A DNA stretch of 13,077 nt from Rhodocyclaceae bacterium (GCA_016791085.1 JAEUNN010000135.1:1-13077), one strand, 5' to 3'. Counted from the first letter of the stretch, positions 1-8,437 are shown. Notes: generated by a model not told the origin, from the letters alone. Made by a program: numbers and translations.

Positions 1-62
1 TACTCGATCTGCACGCGCGGCGCACGATTCCGCGCGATAAATTTCTGGCTGCTCGTAGACAT
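1..62 (-). CDS. tssB: TssB (VipA) T6SS sheath small subunit, N-terminal fragment cut by window edge
   Basis: The first 20 codons read MSTSSQKFIARNRAPRVQIE, the strongly conserved opening of TssB/VipA/ImpB proteins (SSQKFIARNRAPRVQIEY). TssB pairs with TssC to form the contractile cytoplasmic sheath around the Hcp tube. The start is ATG at 62, with an AGGAGA ribosome-binding site at 68-73 and a 5-base spacer. It lies 153 bases downstream of the tssA stop on the same strand, the largest gap between these T6SS genes, so it may have its own promoter. Only about 20 residues are visible, so the call rests on the N-terminal match and on position next to tssA; tssC is expected to follow beyond the left edge. 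Confidence 0.9.
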   Translation of the reverse strand, partial: MSTSSQKFIARNRAPRVQIE

Positions 63-155
63 GACATTCTCCTGACTGATAATCTAACTCAACGCTGTCC
101 CGCCAAACCCGACATTAAGTCACACTGCGCACGTTGGGCGGCGCGCGGCTATTCG

Positions 156-161
156 ATTTTA
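156..161 (-). promoter_or_regulatory. Weak candidate -10 element upstream of tssB
   Basis: Minus-strand TAAAAT matches the sigma-70 -10 consensus at five of six positions and sits in an AT-rich patch (about 150-182) that stands out from the GC-rich surroundings. No good -35 hexamer lies 16-18 bases upstream, and a sigma-54 GG-N10-GC element was not found. An AT-only inverted repeat, ATATT-TCACC-AATAT at 167-181, is beside it. If used, the tssB leader would be about 85-90 bases. This is suggestive only. Confidence 0.2.
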
Positions 162-215
162 GAGACATATTTCACCAATATCCTGCAATCGCGCACGTTT
201 CGGTCGCGCCCTGCC

Positions 216-1265
216 TCACTCGCCGTATTGGGTTCCGGCGAGCAATTCGATGTGCGAAATCGCGTCCGGCGCGAGATCGCGTATCACGTCCATGAAAGAT
301 TTGTCTATTACCCGTATGGCGCGCCGTATCAGCAAGGGCGCCGGGTTGCCGGGTTCGTTCTGTTCGAGGAACTGGCAAACTTGTTCGAGCATGCGCTTCG
401 CGTCCGCGCGCGACGCGATCCGGCCCGGGGCAGACACCGCGGCGCTCGAAGCAGGCAGGGGCACCCCGCCATCGTGTGCCGCAGCGCCCGGTGCATCCGG
501 TGCCGCCACGGCCAGCGCCTCGTCGTAAATGGCCTGTGCACGTTTGAGCAGCTTGACCACGCCGGCCGGACTGGACCAGCTCGCCCCGTGCTGCGACCAG
601 ACGGCACGCAGGCGGTCGAAATTTGCCTGCACGGCGATGCAGGCATCGCGGCGGCGAATAATTTCTTCGGCGTCGGCGGTGCGCGCCGCCGCACTGAGCA
701 GTTCCAGCGTGGCCGCGCTTCGCTCCGGCAGCGCGGACAGATCGCCGTGCGCAACTTCGATGTCACGCAGACTGAAGCGGCCGACTTCGCGCGACTCGGC
801 AAACCCCGCGTTGCGCAGCACGCGCGCCAGACGTTTGGGGTCGTCGCAGGGCGCCAGGGCGTTCAGCCGTATCGGATCATGCGGGTCATCCGGATCCAGC
901 ATGGGATGCAGGCCGTCCCAGAATTTTTCCAGCAGTCCGGCCATGATGTCCGTGCCCTGCTGCAGTCCGACAAGGCCTTTGGCACCGAGCAGCGCTTCGG
1001 CCAGATACATGGATATGCGCAAATCCTTGCTGCGTGCGAGCAATTCCGACGCCAGGCGCGCGACCGAGTTCCAGTCCGGATCCTCACCCGGAATGGTGCG
1101 CTCGACGTCGCGCCCGGCTTCGCTGTCATGCACCATGACGACGCGGTCCGGCGTGCCTTGCGATTCGCGTTCGAGGCGCTGGAATTCCAGGTCGTATTCG
1201 AGGTCCGGCCCGGTCGGCAAATCGCCCGGCACGGGCTGCAGCAACAGTTCCACGTCGGTCGCCAA
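216..1265 (-). CDS. tssA: TssA (ImpA family) T6SS assembly/cap protein
   Basis: 349 residues. TssA primes assembly at the baseplate/membrane complex and caps the growing sheath-tube end. The ImpA N-terminal signature is clear: DPDWNSVARLASELLARSKD at about 62-81, YLAEALLGAKGLVGL at 87-101, and FWDGLHPMLDPDDPHDP at 115-131. The C-terminal part carries the typical EPGNPAPLLIRRA (304-316) and FMDVIRDLAPD (324-334). A low-complexity Ala/Pro linker lies at about 251-285. The start is a TTG at 1265, chosen because AGGGAGGG (1273-1280) precedes it by 7 bases and family homology begins there. The open frame continues upstream to 1562, but that part runs antisense-frame through tagF and has no TssA-like sequence. 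tagF ends 50 bases upstream. Length agrees with the short C-terminal-domain TssA class (about 345 residues). Confidence 0.95.
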   Translation of the reverse strand: MATDVELLLQPVPGDLPTGPDLEYDLEFQRLERESQGTPDRVVMVHDSEAGRDVERTIPGEDPDWNSVARLASELLARSKDLRISMYLAEALLGAKGLVGLQQGTDIMAGLLEKFWDGLHPMLDPDDPHDPIRLNALAPCDDPKRLARVLRNAGFAESREVGRFSLRDIEVAHGDLSALPERSAATLELLSAAARTADAEEIIRRRDACIAVQANFDRLRAVWSQHGASWSSPAGVVKLLKRAQAIYDEALAVAAPDAPGAAAHDGGVPLPASSAAVSAPGRIASRADAKRMLEQVCQFLEQNEPGNPAPLLIRRAIRVIDKSFMDVIRDLAPDAISHIELLAGTQYGE

Positions 1266-1272
1266 ATTGTGG

Positions 1273-1280
1273 CCCTCCCT
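1273..1280 (-). promoter_or_regulatory. Ribosome-binding site fixing the tssA TTG start
   Basis: AGGGAGGG on the minus strand with a 7-base spacer to TTG at 1265. It lies in the 50-base gap after tagF. It decides between this start and the much longer upstream frame opening at 1562. Confidence 0.8.
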
Positions 1281-1315
1281 GTAATTTCGGTAACTGCCGG
1301 ATCGGCGCGCGTGCG

Positions 1316-2080
1316 CTAGCGCGTTGCCGTGACGCAGCCGACCGGGTGCTTGTTTACACCATGCTCGGCCCAACGGCCGTTCAGCATTGCACAAAATTCC
1401 GCTTCGTGCGGCAGACGTTCGGCCAGCATGACCACGCGGCCCCCCTCCTCCTGCGGCGCCGCGGCATCCCACACGCAGCACGGCCGTCCGCGCGCGGTTT
1501 GCGCGCCCAGCAATTGACTCGCAGTGCAGGCCGCGCTGGTTTCGTCGGCGAAGTGCATGCACACGGCGTCGTTGCTGGGTATGGGCAAAGTATCGTCGGC
1601 GGCATCGCTGGACGCCATCGCATCGGGCGCGCCTATGCGTCCCAGCCTGTCGTCGAATGCCGCGAAATCCAGCCGCTGGTTAAGCGCCGCCAAGCCGAAC
1701 TGCTCCATGGCGGCATACCAGCGCTGAGCCGAAAACATGGTGCCGACCGGGTCGGTTTCGAGCGGCATGTTGATGGCCAGCGTAAGCGGGAAATAACGCC
1801 CGACCTTGTCCACGCTGGGCACCAGCACCCCGACCCAGGCGGAAGCGCCACAAACCCCGGCTGGCAACGCGAAACGCCATATGGGCGCGCTCAGGTAGGC
1901 ATCCAGCCAGCCCTGGTCAAGCAGGTCGCGGCTGGAACTGATCATGCGCTGCAGCCAGACGTCCCAGGCTGCGACGAAATCGCCCGGCATGCGCCGGCGC
2001 ACGAAATCGCCCAGGCCGGGCAATTTTCCGTACACGCCCACGCCCACGGCGGCGCGGGCATTCAGTTGCGTCAAGGGCAT
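1316..2080 (-). CDS. tagF: TagF (ImpM family) T6SS accessory/post-translational repressor
   Basis: 254 residues. TagF-family proteins restrain T6SS assembly; in Pseudomonas aeruginosa and Agrobacterium they act together with, or in parallel to, the PpkA/PppA threonine-phosphorylation pathway. Family landmarks are GKLPGLGDFVRR at 18-29, the FVAAWDVWLQ segment at 35-44, APIWRF (65-70), and WVGVLVPSVDKVGRYFPLTL at 82-101. The C-terminal half (about 140-254) is less conserved. No PP2C phosphatase (PppA) domain is fused, unlike some TagF proteins. ATG at 2080 overlaps the end of tssM by 10 bases (ATGCCCTTGA) and has no clear ribosome-binding site, so translation is probably coupled to tssM. tssA follows after 50 bases. 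Confidence 0.93.
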   Translation of the reverse strand: MPLTQLNARAAVGVGVYGKLPGLGDFVRRRMPGDFVAAWDVWLQRMISSSRDLLDQGWLDAYLSAPIWRFALPAGVCGASAWVGVLVPSVDKVGRYFPLTLAINMPLETDPVGTMFSAQRWYAAMEQFGLAALNQRLDFAAFDDRLGRIGAPDAMASSDAADDTLPIPSNDAVCMHFADETSAACTASQLLGAQTARGRPCCVWDAAAPQEEGGRVVMLAERLPHEAEFCAMLNGRWAEHGVNKHPVGCVTATR

Positions 2081-5000
2081 TGGAAGCTTTTGAGCTGCGG
2101 CAGATTGAACGGGTTATACACGCTGGCCGCGCGCAATTCGAACAGCACGCGCTTGCCGTCTACCTGGTAGGCCAGACGCAGCTTGTCGGCCGACCCGCCA
2201 CTTTCGCGGGCGCCACGGTCGACAAATCTGAACAGCGCCCAGTTGCCGTCGCCGCCGACCGCCGCGGTGGGCGCCGATGCGTACAGCCGCACCTGGGGGT
2301 TAGGCTTCTGTGCAGGCCACGCGAGGCGGATTGCCTGGCCGGGCGCAAGCTTGTTGCTCTGGCCATCGTAGTCCAAAGTCACCGGGCCGGCGTCGGAACT
2401 GATCAGCACAAAATCCGCCGTCACGGCCGGCGCGCGGCCGCCGGCGCGGAAAAACGTGTCGCGTATTACCGCCGCGTTGTTGTACTGCGTAATGGTGGCC
2501 GCCGACACCGGATTGATTCCGGCTTCGCCGCGCGGCTTCCAGACGCGCCCCGATGTATCGACGAACGCCGCCAGGTTTTTCTGGAAATATTCGTCGAGAT
2601 CGCCGCCCGGCGCAAACACCTTGCCGAAATCGTCCGGAGCCACTTCCGCCTGTACCGACGCGCCGGCAAATGGATAGCGCCCGCTCACGGCCTGCTTGCA
2701 GAATGCGCCCGACCCACTCGCGCCCTTGCGCAAGTTGGTTTGCGAAATCGCATTGCCGTGCTTGAAACACTCTGCGGCAAGCGAGCGCAGCACTTGCGCC
2801 AGCGGCGCCGGCTGCTGATCGGCCTCGGCCTTGATCTGACTGGCCGACGCCGGCACCGCGATGGTCGGCGCGCCGCTGCGAACTTCGCGTTCCAGATTCG
2901 TCAGTTCCAGATATAACTGTTGCAGGCGCACGAACAATTGATCCATGGGCGCGGCCTGACCGGCTGCCGGCGCGATCGCGACCCGGTGCAGATCGCGGAA
3001 CCGATCATCGACCACCTGTTCGGGGTTCTTCTTGGGCAAAGGCAGGTTGGGCTGGTTGGTGTCGCCGAATATGCGCCCCAATACCTTTTTCGTGGAATCC
3101 ACGACCGTGTCGCTGGCCTTGTTGGCCGCAGCTTTGGCCAGATCGTCGTTGCGCACCAACGTGGTTTGCGCCGCCGCGGCGGCAGCCAGCTTCTTGAGCG
3201 GCGAATCCGCGCCCGACAAAATGCCCGCCGCCTGCACCAATTCCGAATAATCCTTGGTTGGTTTCAGATCGATATCCGCCAGCAGGGCATCCCACTGCCG
3301 CATGTACTCGGTGAAATACAGCGCACGCACGGCATCGGCGAGCGAACGGCCACCCACCGCCGCGAGCACGCCGCCTTCTTTTTCGCCCAGCACCCAGCCG
3401 GCTTCTTTTTCCATCTGACCGGCGATCTTGTCGGCCTCGCTGCGGAACCACTTGTTGTAGCCTTCATAAGTGAACAGGCCGGGCAGTTCCGCCGTAAGCG
3501 GCTCTCCTTTCACGCGCGCCAGCACCTGCAGCGCTGCGGGCCCGGCGGCATCGGTCACGCGGAATGGCGGCAGACCGGCCGACATGCCGAGCAGGCGCAC
3601 GCGCCCCCAAACGCGATCGGCAAGCGATGCCGACGCGAGTTGTTTGCGCGCCGCCTCGACCAACCGCGCATCCATGCGGTGCTGCCCCATGTCGAGCGGA
3701 CGTTGCGCGAGCGCGGCATGCAGGTGGCCGGTCAGATCGTCGCGCAGGCGCGCATGCACGTCCTTGGGAAGATTGCGTTCCCAATCCGTCTGCATCCAGG
3801 CTTCGAAGGCCTGAGCGTCGAGATGCTTTTCCTGATAGAGCATCAGATAGGCCTTGAGCGCCTCGTACTGCACCTCGGAATTTTCCGGATCCCGGATCTG
3901 GTCCTCCAGGCGCATGGCCAGGCGCGGCAGTATGGTGTCGCGCAAGATGCGCAGGTAGAGCGCGTTGGCCTGGCTGCCCAGACGCTCGCCCTGAAAAAGC
4001 CCGAAACCCATGCTCCAGGGGCCGGCGCGCTGCCGCTCGGCATAACCGTAGGGCAGATCGCGCAGATCGTTCAATACCGGCACCACGGCGGCCCAGTCGC
4101 CGCGCGCCGGCGCCGGCAGTTTGCCGATGGCCTCCTGGATCGCGCGCACGCGCGCGTCGGTGTCGGCGATCAGGTCGCGATTGCCGACAAAACTGATCGC
4201 CCACGACAGCAAGGCCGCCACCACGATGATCACGATCGCCGAATACGCCGCCAAAGTCAGCAGGCGGTTGCGCTTTTCGCGCTTTTCGTCCGCCCCCGCG
4301 ATGCCGGCTTCGGGGAACATTACCTCCCGCAGCATGCGGTTGATGAAGTAACTTTTACCGGTCGTCGCGGCCGGCGCGGCCACCTTCTGCTCGATTCCCA
4401 TGGCGCGCGAAAATGCGCCCAGCACGCGGTCGATCGGACTGCCTTCCTGGGTGCCCGAGGTGAAATAAACACCACGCAGGAGCGCCTGCTGATCGAAGCG
4501 CGAAGCACTGAACACCTGGCCGATGAATTCCTCGACCAAGGGCCGCACGGCACTGAACTGTTGCGGAAAGTTATACAGCACGGCACGGCGGGCCGGATCG
4601 CGCTCCTGCTGCAGACGCGTCACGACGCGCGCATTGAGCCGCATTTCCAGTTGAGCAAATTCGCTGGCCGCCAGCGCGACGAAATCCATCCCTTCGCCTG
4701 CGCCGGCACGCAAGGGAAACGTGGCGCCCCACACCTGCGCGCGCTCCTCAGTGCCCGCGTCGGCAAAAAACTCCGAGAACCCCGCCAGCAGGTCACATTT
4801 CGTGACCATCAGATAAACCGGAAAGCGCACGCCCAGTTTTTCGTACAGTTCCTGGATGCGCCGCTTCATGGCGAGTGCATAGCGCTCGCGTTCTTCGGGC
4901 GGAGATTGCAGCAGATCGGCAATCGACAGCGTCAATATCGCGCCGTTGAGCGGCTGGCGCGGGCGATAACGCTTGAGCAGATCCAGAAAGCCCTGCCAGG

Positions 5001-5601
5001 CCGCGCGGTCCACCTTTTCGTCGCTGTCCTGCGTGGAAAAGCGCCCCGCCGTGTCGAGCAGCACGGCTTCGTCGGTAAACCACCAGTCGCAATTACGCGT
5101 ACCGCCGACACCGCCTATTGCAGCACTGCCGCCCTTGTCGGCGAGCGGGAAGCGCAGCCCCGAACGCACCAGCGCCGTGGTTTTGCCCGAGCCCGGCGCA
5201 CCGATGAACACATACCAGGGCATTTGATACAGAAACTGCGCGGCGCCCCCCTTGTCCTTGAAACGCGCCTTTTTGAGCGTGGCGGCGGCCTGTTCGAAAC
5301 GCGCGCGCAACTGGGCAATTTCTTCGGCACTGCGCAGTTGCGTCTCATCGGGCTTGGATTCGTCACGCGCGATGCCTTCGATAAGTTTATCGTTGGCGCG
5401 GCGCGCGAGCCAGATACGGACAAGTTCGATGGCCCCCCAGAGGAGCAGCACGCAGAACACCAGGATGATGCGTGCCCACACCGATTCGAATGGATGGCGG
5501 CCCGAAAACGACACCAGATCCGCCACGAACCACAACAGCACGCACAGCATCAGCACGCCGAGCGCGGTCAGAAAAAGACGGGACTTGAACAGGCTTTTCA
5601 T
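2071..5601 (-). CDS. tssM: TssM (IcmF family) T6SS inner-membrane complex protein
   Basis: 1176 residues, normal size for TssM. It forms the inner-membrane channel with TssL and reaches through the periplasm to TssJ. Two N-terminal membrane segments are seen at about 8-30 and 44-64, and a third at about 447-470. The cytoplasmic domain between them has an intact Walker A motif GAPGSGKT (134-141), DTAG at 183-186 and TKCD at 267-270, so nucleotide binding is likely. The periplasmic part shows YFTEYMRQWDALLADI, then FAPGGDLDEYFQKNLAAFVD and a closing NPFNLPQLKSFQCP, all typical of the IcmF C-terminal region that contacts TssJ. It begins 139 bases after tssL and lacks an obvious ribosome-binding site at ATG 5601. 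It overlaps tagF by 10 bases at its 3' end. Confidence 0.97.
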   Translation of the reverse strand: MKSLFKSRLFLTALGVLMLCVLLWFVADLVSFSGRHPFESVWARIILVFCVLLLWGAIELVRIWLARRANDKLIEGIARDESKPDETQLRSAEEIAQLRARFEQAAATLKKARFKDKGGAAQFLYQMPWYVFIGAPGSGKTTALVRSGLRFPLADKGGSAAIGGVGGTRNCDWWFTDEAVLLDTAGRFSTQDSDEKVDRAAWQGFLDLLKRYRPRQPLNGAILTLSIADLLQSPPEERERYALAMKRRIQELYEKLGVRFPVYLMVTKCDLLAGFSEFFADAGTEERAQVWGATFPLRAGAGEGMDFVALAASEFAQLEMRLNARVVTRLQQERDPARRAVLYNFPQQFSAVRPLVEEFIGQVFSASRFDQQALLRGVYFTSGTQEGSPIDRVLGAFSRAMGIEQKVAAPAATTGKSYFINRMLREVMFPEAGIAGADEKREKRNRLLTLAAYSAIVIIVVAALLSWAISFVGNRDLIADTDARVRAIQEAIGKLPAPARGDWAAVVPVLNDLRDLPYGYAERQRAGPWSMGFGLFQGERLGSQANALYLRILRDTILPRLAMRLEDQIRDPENSEVQYEALKAYLMLYQEKHLDAQAFEAWMQTDWERNLPKDVHARLRDDLTGHLHAALAQRPLDMGQHRMDARLVEAARKQLASASLADRVWGRVRLLGMSAGLPPFRVTDAAGPAALQVLARVKGEPLTAELPGLFTYEGYNKWFRSEADKIAGQMEKEAGWVLGEKEGGVLAAVGGRSLADAVRALYFTEYMRQWDALLADIDLKPTKDYSELVQAAGILSGADSPLKKLAAAAAAQTTLVRNDDLAKAAANKASDTVVDSTKKVLGRIFGDTNQPNLPLPKKNPEQVVDDRFRDLHRVAIAPAAGQAAPMDQLFVRLQQLYLELTNLEREVRSGAPTIAVPASASQIKAEADQQPAPLAQVLRSLAAECFKHGNAISQTNLRKGASGSGAFCKQAVSGRYPFAGASVQAEVAPDDFGKVFAPGGDLDEYFQKNLAAFVDTSGRVWKPRGEAGINPVSAATITQYNNAAVIRDTFFRAGGRAPAVTADFVLISSDAGPVTLDYDGQSNKLAPGQAIRLAWPAQKPNPQVRLYASAPTAAVGGDGNWALFRFVDRGARESGGSADKLRLAYQVDGKRVLFELRAASVYNPFNLPQLKSFQCP

Positions 5602-5740
5602 GATTTGGGGCTCGCGGCGAGCACGATCACGGCGATTTCACGGAGTGACGGAACAGGCTGCTGGGCGCGGCGCAGGCAGCGGCCCGGGCCGAGGTAGGCC
5701 ACGGGCATGGAACTTGCGGCCGCGCCGGACACTGGGCACA

Positions 5741-7066
5741 CTAGGAAGCTTCCACTCTGAGCACGATTTCCACGCGCCGGTTGCGTGCGCGATTTTCCTT
5801 GCTGTCGTTGGGCACCAGCGGTTCGGTATCGCCCAGACCTTCGGCGCGGATGCGCGCAGGATCCTGCAACACCTGCAGCATGATGCGCACCACGTTGGAG
5901 GCGCGTTCCTGCGACAGATGCCAATTGGACGGGAAGCGTACCGACCGTATCGGCTGGTCGTCGCTATGGCCGGACACCAGTACCGGCCCCGGCAATTGGT
6001 TCAGCGCATCGGCGATACGCTTGAGTATGGGTACGTACTCGGCGCGCACGCTGGAACTGCCGGAATCGAACAGGCCGTCGCCCTGTATGCTCACCAGGCT
6101 GGCGGTTTCTTCGTCCTTGACGACCACCTTGCCGGCAGCTATTTCGTCGCGCAGGAATTTGCTCAGACGCGGCGGCACTTCCACCGGCCTGGGTGGCGGG
6201 GCCGGCTCGACCTGGGGCGGCGGCGGCGGCAGCGCCGGCGCACGCACCGCGGCATACGCAATGCCGTCGGCCCGGCCACTCAGATTAAACGCCAGCAGCA
6301 CATATGCACCCAGCAACAACAGGCAGGCGAGCGCCGCGGTCACCCACAACGGGACGAAACTGCTCATGCGGCGTATTGCAACCGTTACGCCTTTCCAGTG
6401 CGGGGACAGGTCGCGCTCGAATTCCCCACGCGCCTTGCGGATGATTTCCACCAGCCGGTCGCGCAACTTTTCGAGCTGGTCGCGGCCGTTGTCGACAACG
6501 CCGAAACGGCCTTCGAAGCCCAGCGCGATGCAGACATAAAACAGCTCCAGCAGGTCGATATTGCGCTGCGGGTCTTCGGCCATCTTGTTCAGCAGCTGGA
6601 AAAACTTTTCGCCGCCGTAACCTTCCTTGAACACACTAACGAGCAGGCTGGTTTTCGCCCACTGCGCGGTTCCGCCCCAGGGCGTGCAGGACACCGCCTC
6701 GTCGATCAATGTGCATAGCGCATACTTGCCGACCAGCACGTTATCCGGCGCGACCCCGCTTTCCTTGGCCTTTTGTTCGAAACTGGCGAGCTGGCGCAGC
6801 AGCGTGTCGCGCAGCGCGGCCGGATTCGGGTGGCGCACCGTGCCGCGTATGCGCGGCACCAGCGCCAGCATGGGATTGGCACAGCGCACCAGCGTGTTCA
6901 TCGCCGGCAGCGCCGACAAATCCAGCGGCGCGCCGGGATCGCCGCGCGGCGCCGCCATGGCCGGCGGCGCCATGCCGGACGCCGCCGGCGCGGCGGCGCG
7001 GCGGCCCGGCGTGGGCACGCGCATGGTAGCGTCCGGATCGTCCGGACCAGGTGGTAAGGAACTCAT
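5741..7066 (-). CDS. tssL: TssL (DotU family) with C-terminal OmpA-like peptidoglycan-binding domain
   Basis: 441 residues. TssL anchors the T6SS membrane complex with TssM and TssK. The order is an Ala/Pro-rich N-terminal tail (1-50), a cytoplasmic DotU domain (about 55-235, with YALCTLIDEAVSCTPWG at 115-131, GGEKFFQLL at 151-159 and ELFYVCIALGFEGRF at 174-188), one membrane segment (about 238-260), a Pro-rich periplasmic linker (275-299) and an OmpA-like domain (about 325-437). That last domain has SGHSDDQPI (365-373), NWHLSQERASNVV (381-393) and NRRVEIVL (429-436), the usual peptidoglycan-binding pattern, so a separate TagL is not required. Thr14 lies in DATMRVPTPGRR (12-23), resembling the phospho-threonine site of other TssL tails. 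ATG at 7066 follows the tssK stop by 33 bases; its ribosome-binding site is weak. Confidence 0.96.
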   Translation of the reverse strand: MSSLPPGPDDPDATMRVPTPGRRAAAPAASGMAPPAMAAPRGDPGAPLDLSALPAMNTLVRCANPMLALVPRIRGTVRHPNPAALRDTLLRQLASFEQKAKESGVAPDNVLVGKYALCTLIDEAVSCTPWGGTAQWAKTSLLVSVFKEGYGGEKFFQLLNKMAEDPQRNIDLLELFYVCIALGFEGRFGVVDNGRDQLEKLRDRLVEIIRKARGEFERDLSPHWKGVTVAIRRMSSFVPLWVTAALACLLLLGAYVLLAFNLSGRADGIAYAAVRAPALPPPPPQVEPAPPPRPVEVPPRLSKFLRDEIAAGKVVVKDEETASLVSIQGDGLFDSGSSSVRAEYVPILKRIADALNQLPGPVLVSGHSDDQPIRSVRFPSNWHLSQERASNVVRIMLQVLQDPARIRAEGLGDTEPLVPNDSKENRARNRRVEIVLRVEAS

Positions 7067-7089
7067 GTTCGCACGTCGTTACGACTGAT

Positions 7090-7104
7090 ATTAGTTAAAC
7101 TAAT
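7090..7104. repeat. AT-rich inverted repeat spanning the tssK stop codon
   Basis: ATTAGTT-A-AACTAAT, two perfect 7-base arms around one central base. It includes the tssK stop codon (7100-7102) and lies 24 bases before the tssL start. It is conspicuous because the arms are almost entirely A/T in GC-rich DNA. With a one-base centre it cannot make an RNA hairpin without opening several pairs, so a DNA-binding site or chance are the likelier readings. Confidence 0.5.
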
Positions 7105-8437
7105 CGCGTATTGCCCACATTTCAAGCTGCAGATTCGGAAAATCGCCGGCAATGTGCAGGGCTACCACCCGGGATACTTCCACGCCGCGCCAGAACTCGC
7201 TCTTGCGATCCAGTTCGAAATAGGAATAACCGGCGTGAAATGGAATCTGACGCGGCGCAACCGGCAGCGGGGACACCACGATACCCGGCAGGTGGCGCAT
7301 CACGAGGTCGCGGATTTTTTCGACCGGACCGATTTTTACCTGGCTAGGGAAATGCTGGCGTATCTGTTCCGCCGGCATATCCGCGTTCACCGCCACGACG
7401 AAACTGGCGCCGCGCAACAGCGTGAGGTCATGCACCGCGCCGATGTACACACCCTTGCCGCGGTCCTGCAGCGGAATCGCTACCGCGGTCTGTTCCAGTA
7501 CCGCGGTAAGCGCCGCGCGCAACTGATCCAGCACGGGCGCAAAACTGGCCTGCAGGTCGTCGTGGTCATAGCGGGGAAATTCCGCGCTGCGCCGGTCCTT
7601 GCGCCCGAATGTCGCCAATTCGCCGGCCATTTCCAGCGCATAGCTGTAAAACAGTTCTGCATGCAGGGGCATGCGCTGCGACAGATGCGCGAACAGCGGG
7701 TCGTAACGATTGCACAACTGCAGCAGCAGGAAATCGGCGAAATCGGCCACGCCCTTGGAACCCGGACGCGACACGCGCTCCGCCAATGCCTGCGCGCGCT
7801 GGCGCAATAGTCCGGTTATTTCGCGCAGCCAGCCGCGCAGTTTGTCGCTGATTCCACAATCCAGCGCGGGCGGTATGTACTCTTCGTCGAGCACCACGCG
7901 GCCATCCGAGCGCTTTTCGAGTATGCGCGCGAATCCTAGGCTGTTGAAGCCGGAACCGGCATCGGTCTTGAGCATGATGCGCAAATTGGGCCGGCCGATC
8001 TTGAGCACCGCCTGGCTGTCGTTTTGCGCAATGGCGTCACGCACTTCCTGGTCTTCGGCCAGATAGCGCACCGGGCCCGGGTCGGCCCCGGTCTGAAACG
8101 CCTGGTCAGGCAGTCCGGGCCGGCGCAGCGGCAACACCAGGGCCACGATGGCATCGCGGCAGGTGTCCGGTACGTCCAGCGGGTCGGGTGCGGCTTTGTC
8201 ATGCGGCACCTGAAACGGCGTGCCGTCCTGGAACTGTCCGCTCGCCTGGGCCAGCGCAACCTTGCCCAGATTGAGCAGCGCGCGATCTATGCGCAGCGAG
8301 GCGAAGCCATAGGCATAGGCCAGCGCGACTCCCAGACGCCGATCGAGCAAAGATTCGAAATAGCGTTCCTGCTGCTGAAAATGTTGCGGCCGCAGAAAGA
8401 GGCCGTCCGACCACAGCACCTTATCTTGTTCCGACAT
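7100..8437 (-). CDS. tssK: TssK T6SS baseplate-membrane complex adaptor
   Basis: 445 residues, the usual length for TssK (VasE/ImpJ family), the trimeric cytoplasmic adaptor joining the TssFG-containing baseplate wedge to TssL and TssM. The near-invariant N-terminal motif VLWSDGLFLRPQHFQQQERY occupies 7-26, and the protein ends in the typical LEMWAIRD. Other family segments include PFHAGYSYFELDR near the C terminus. ATG at 8437 is retained because the motif begins a few residues in; the ribosome-binding site is poor (GGGCAAT nearby). It is the first T6SS gene on this strand; upstream is the CYTH-CHAD gene across a 294-base gap, and no tssJ lipoprotein gene intervenes. The operon promoter should be in that gap. 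Confidence 0.96.
   Translation of the reverse strand: MSEQDKVLWSDGLFLRPQHFQQQERYFESLLDRRLGVALAYAYGFASLRIDRALLNLGKVALAQASGQFQDGTPFQVPHDKAAPDPLDVPDTCRDAIVALVLPLRRPGLPDQAFQTGADPGPVRYLAEDQEVRDAIAQNDSQAVLKIGRPNLRIMLKTDAGSGFNSLGFARILEKRSDGRVVLDEEYIPPALDCGISDKLRGWLREITGLLRQRAQALAERVSRPGSKGVADFADFLLLQLCNRYDPLFAHLSQRMPLHAELFYSYALEMAGELATFGRKDRRSAEFPRYDHDDLQASFAPVLDQLRAALTAVLEQTAVAIPLQDRGKGVYIGAVHDLTLLRGASFVVAVNADMPAEQIRQHFPSQVKIGPVEKIRDLVMRHLPGIVVSPLPVAPRQIPFHAGYSYFELDRKSEFWRGVEVSRVVALHIAGDFPNLQLEMWAIRD

Noticed and set aside
2920..5697. 925-codon plus-strand frame opposite tssM
   Set aside because: Composition is typical of an antisense frame of GC-rich coding DNA (many Arg/His/Gln), no domain is recognisable, and tssM on the other strand is certain.
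5252..6718. 488-codon plus-strand frame opposite tssL and tssM
   Set aside because: It crosses from one T6SS gene into another on the opposite strand, with no recognisable domain or ribosome-binding site.
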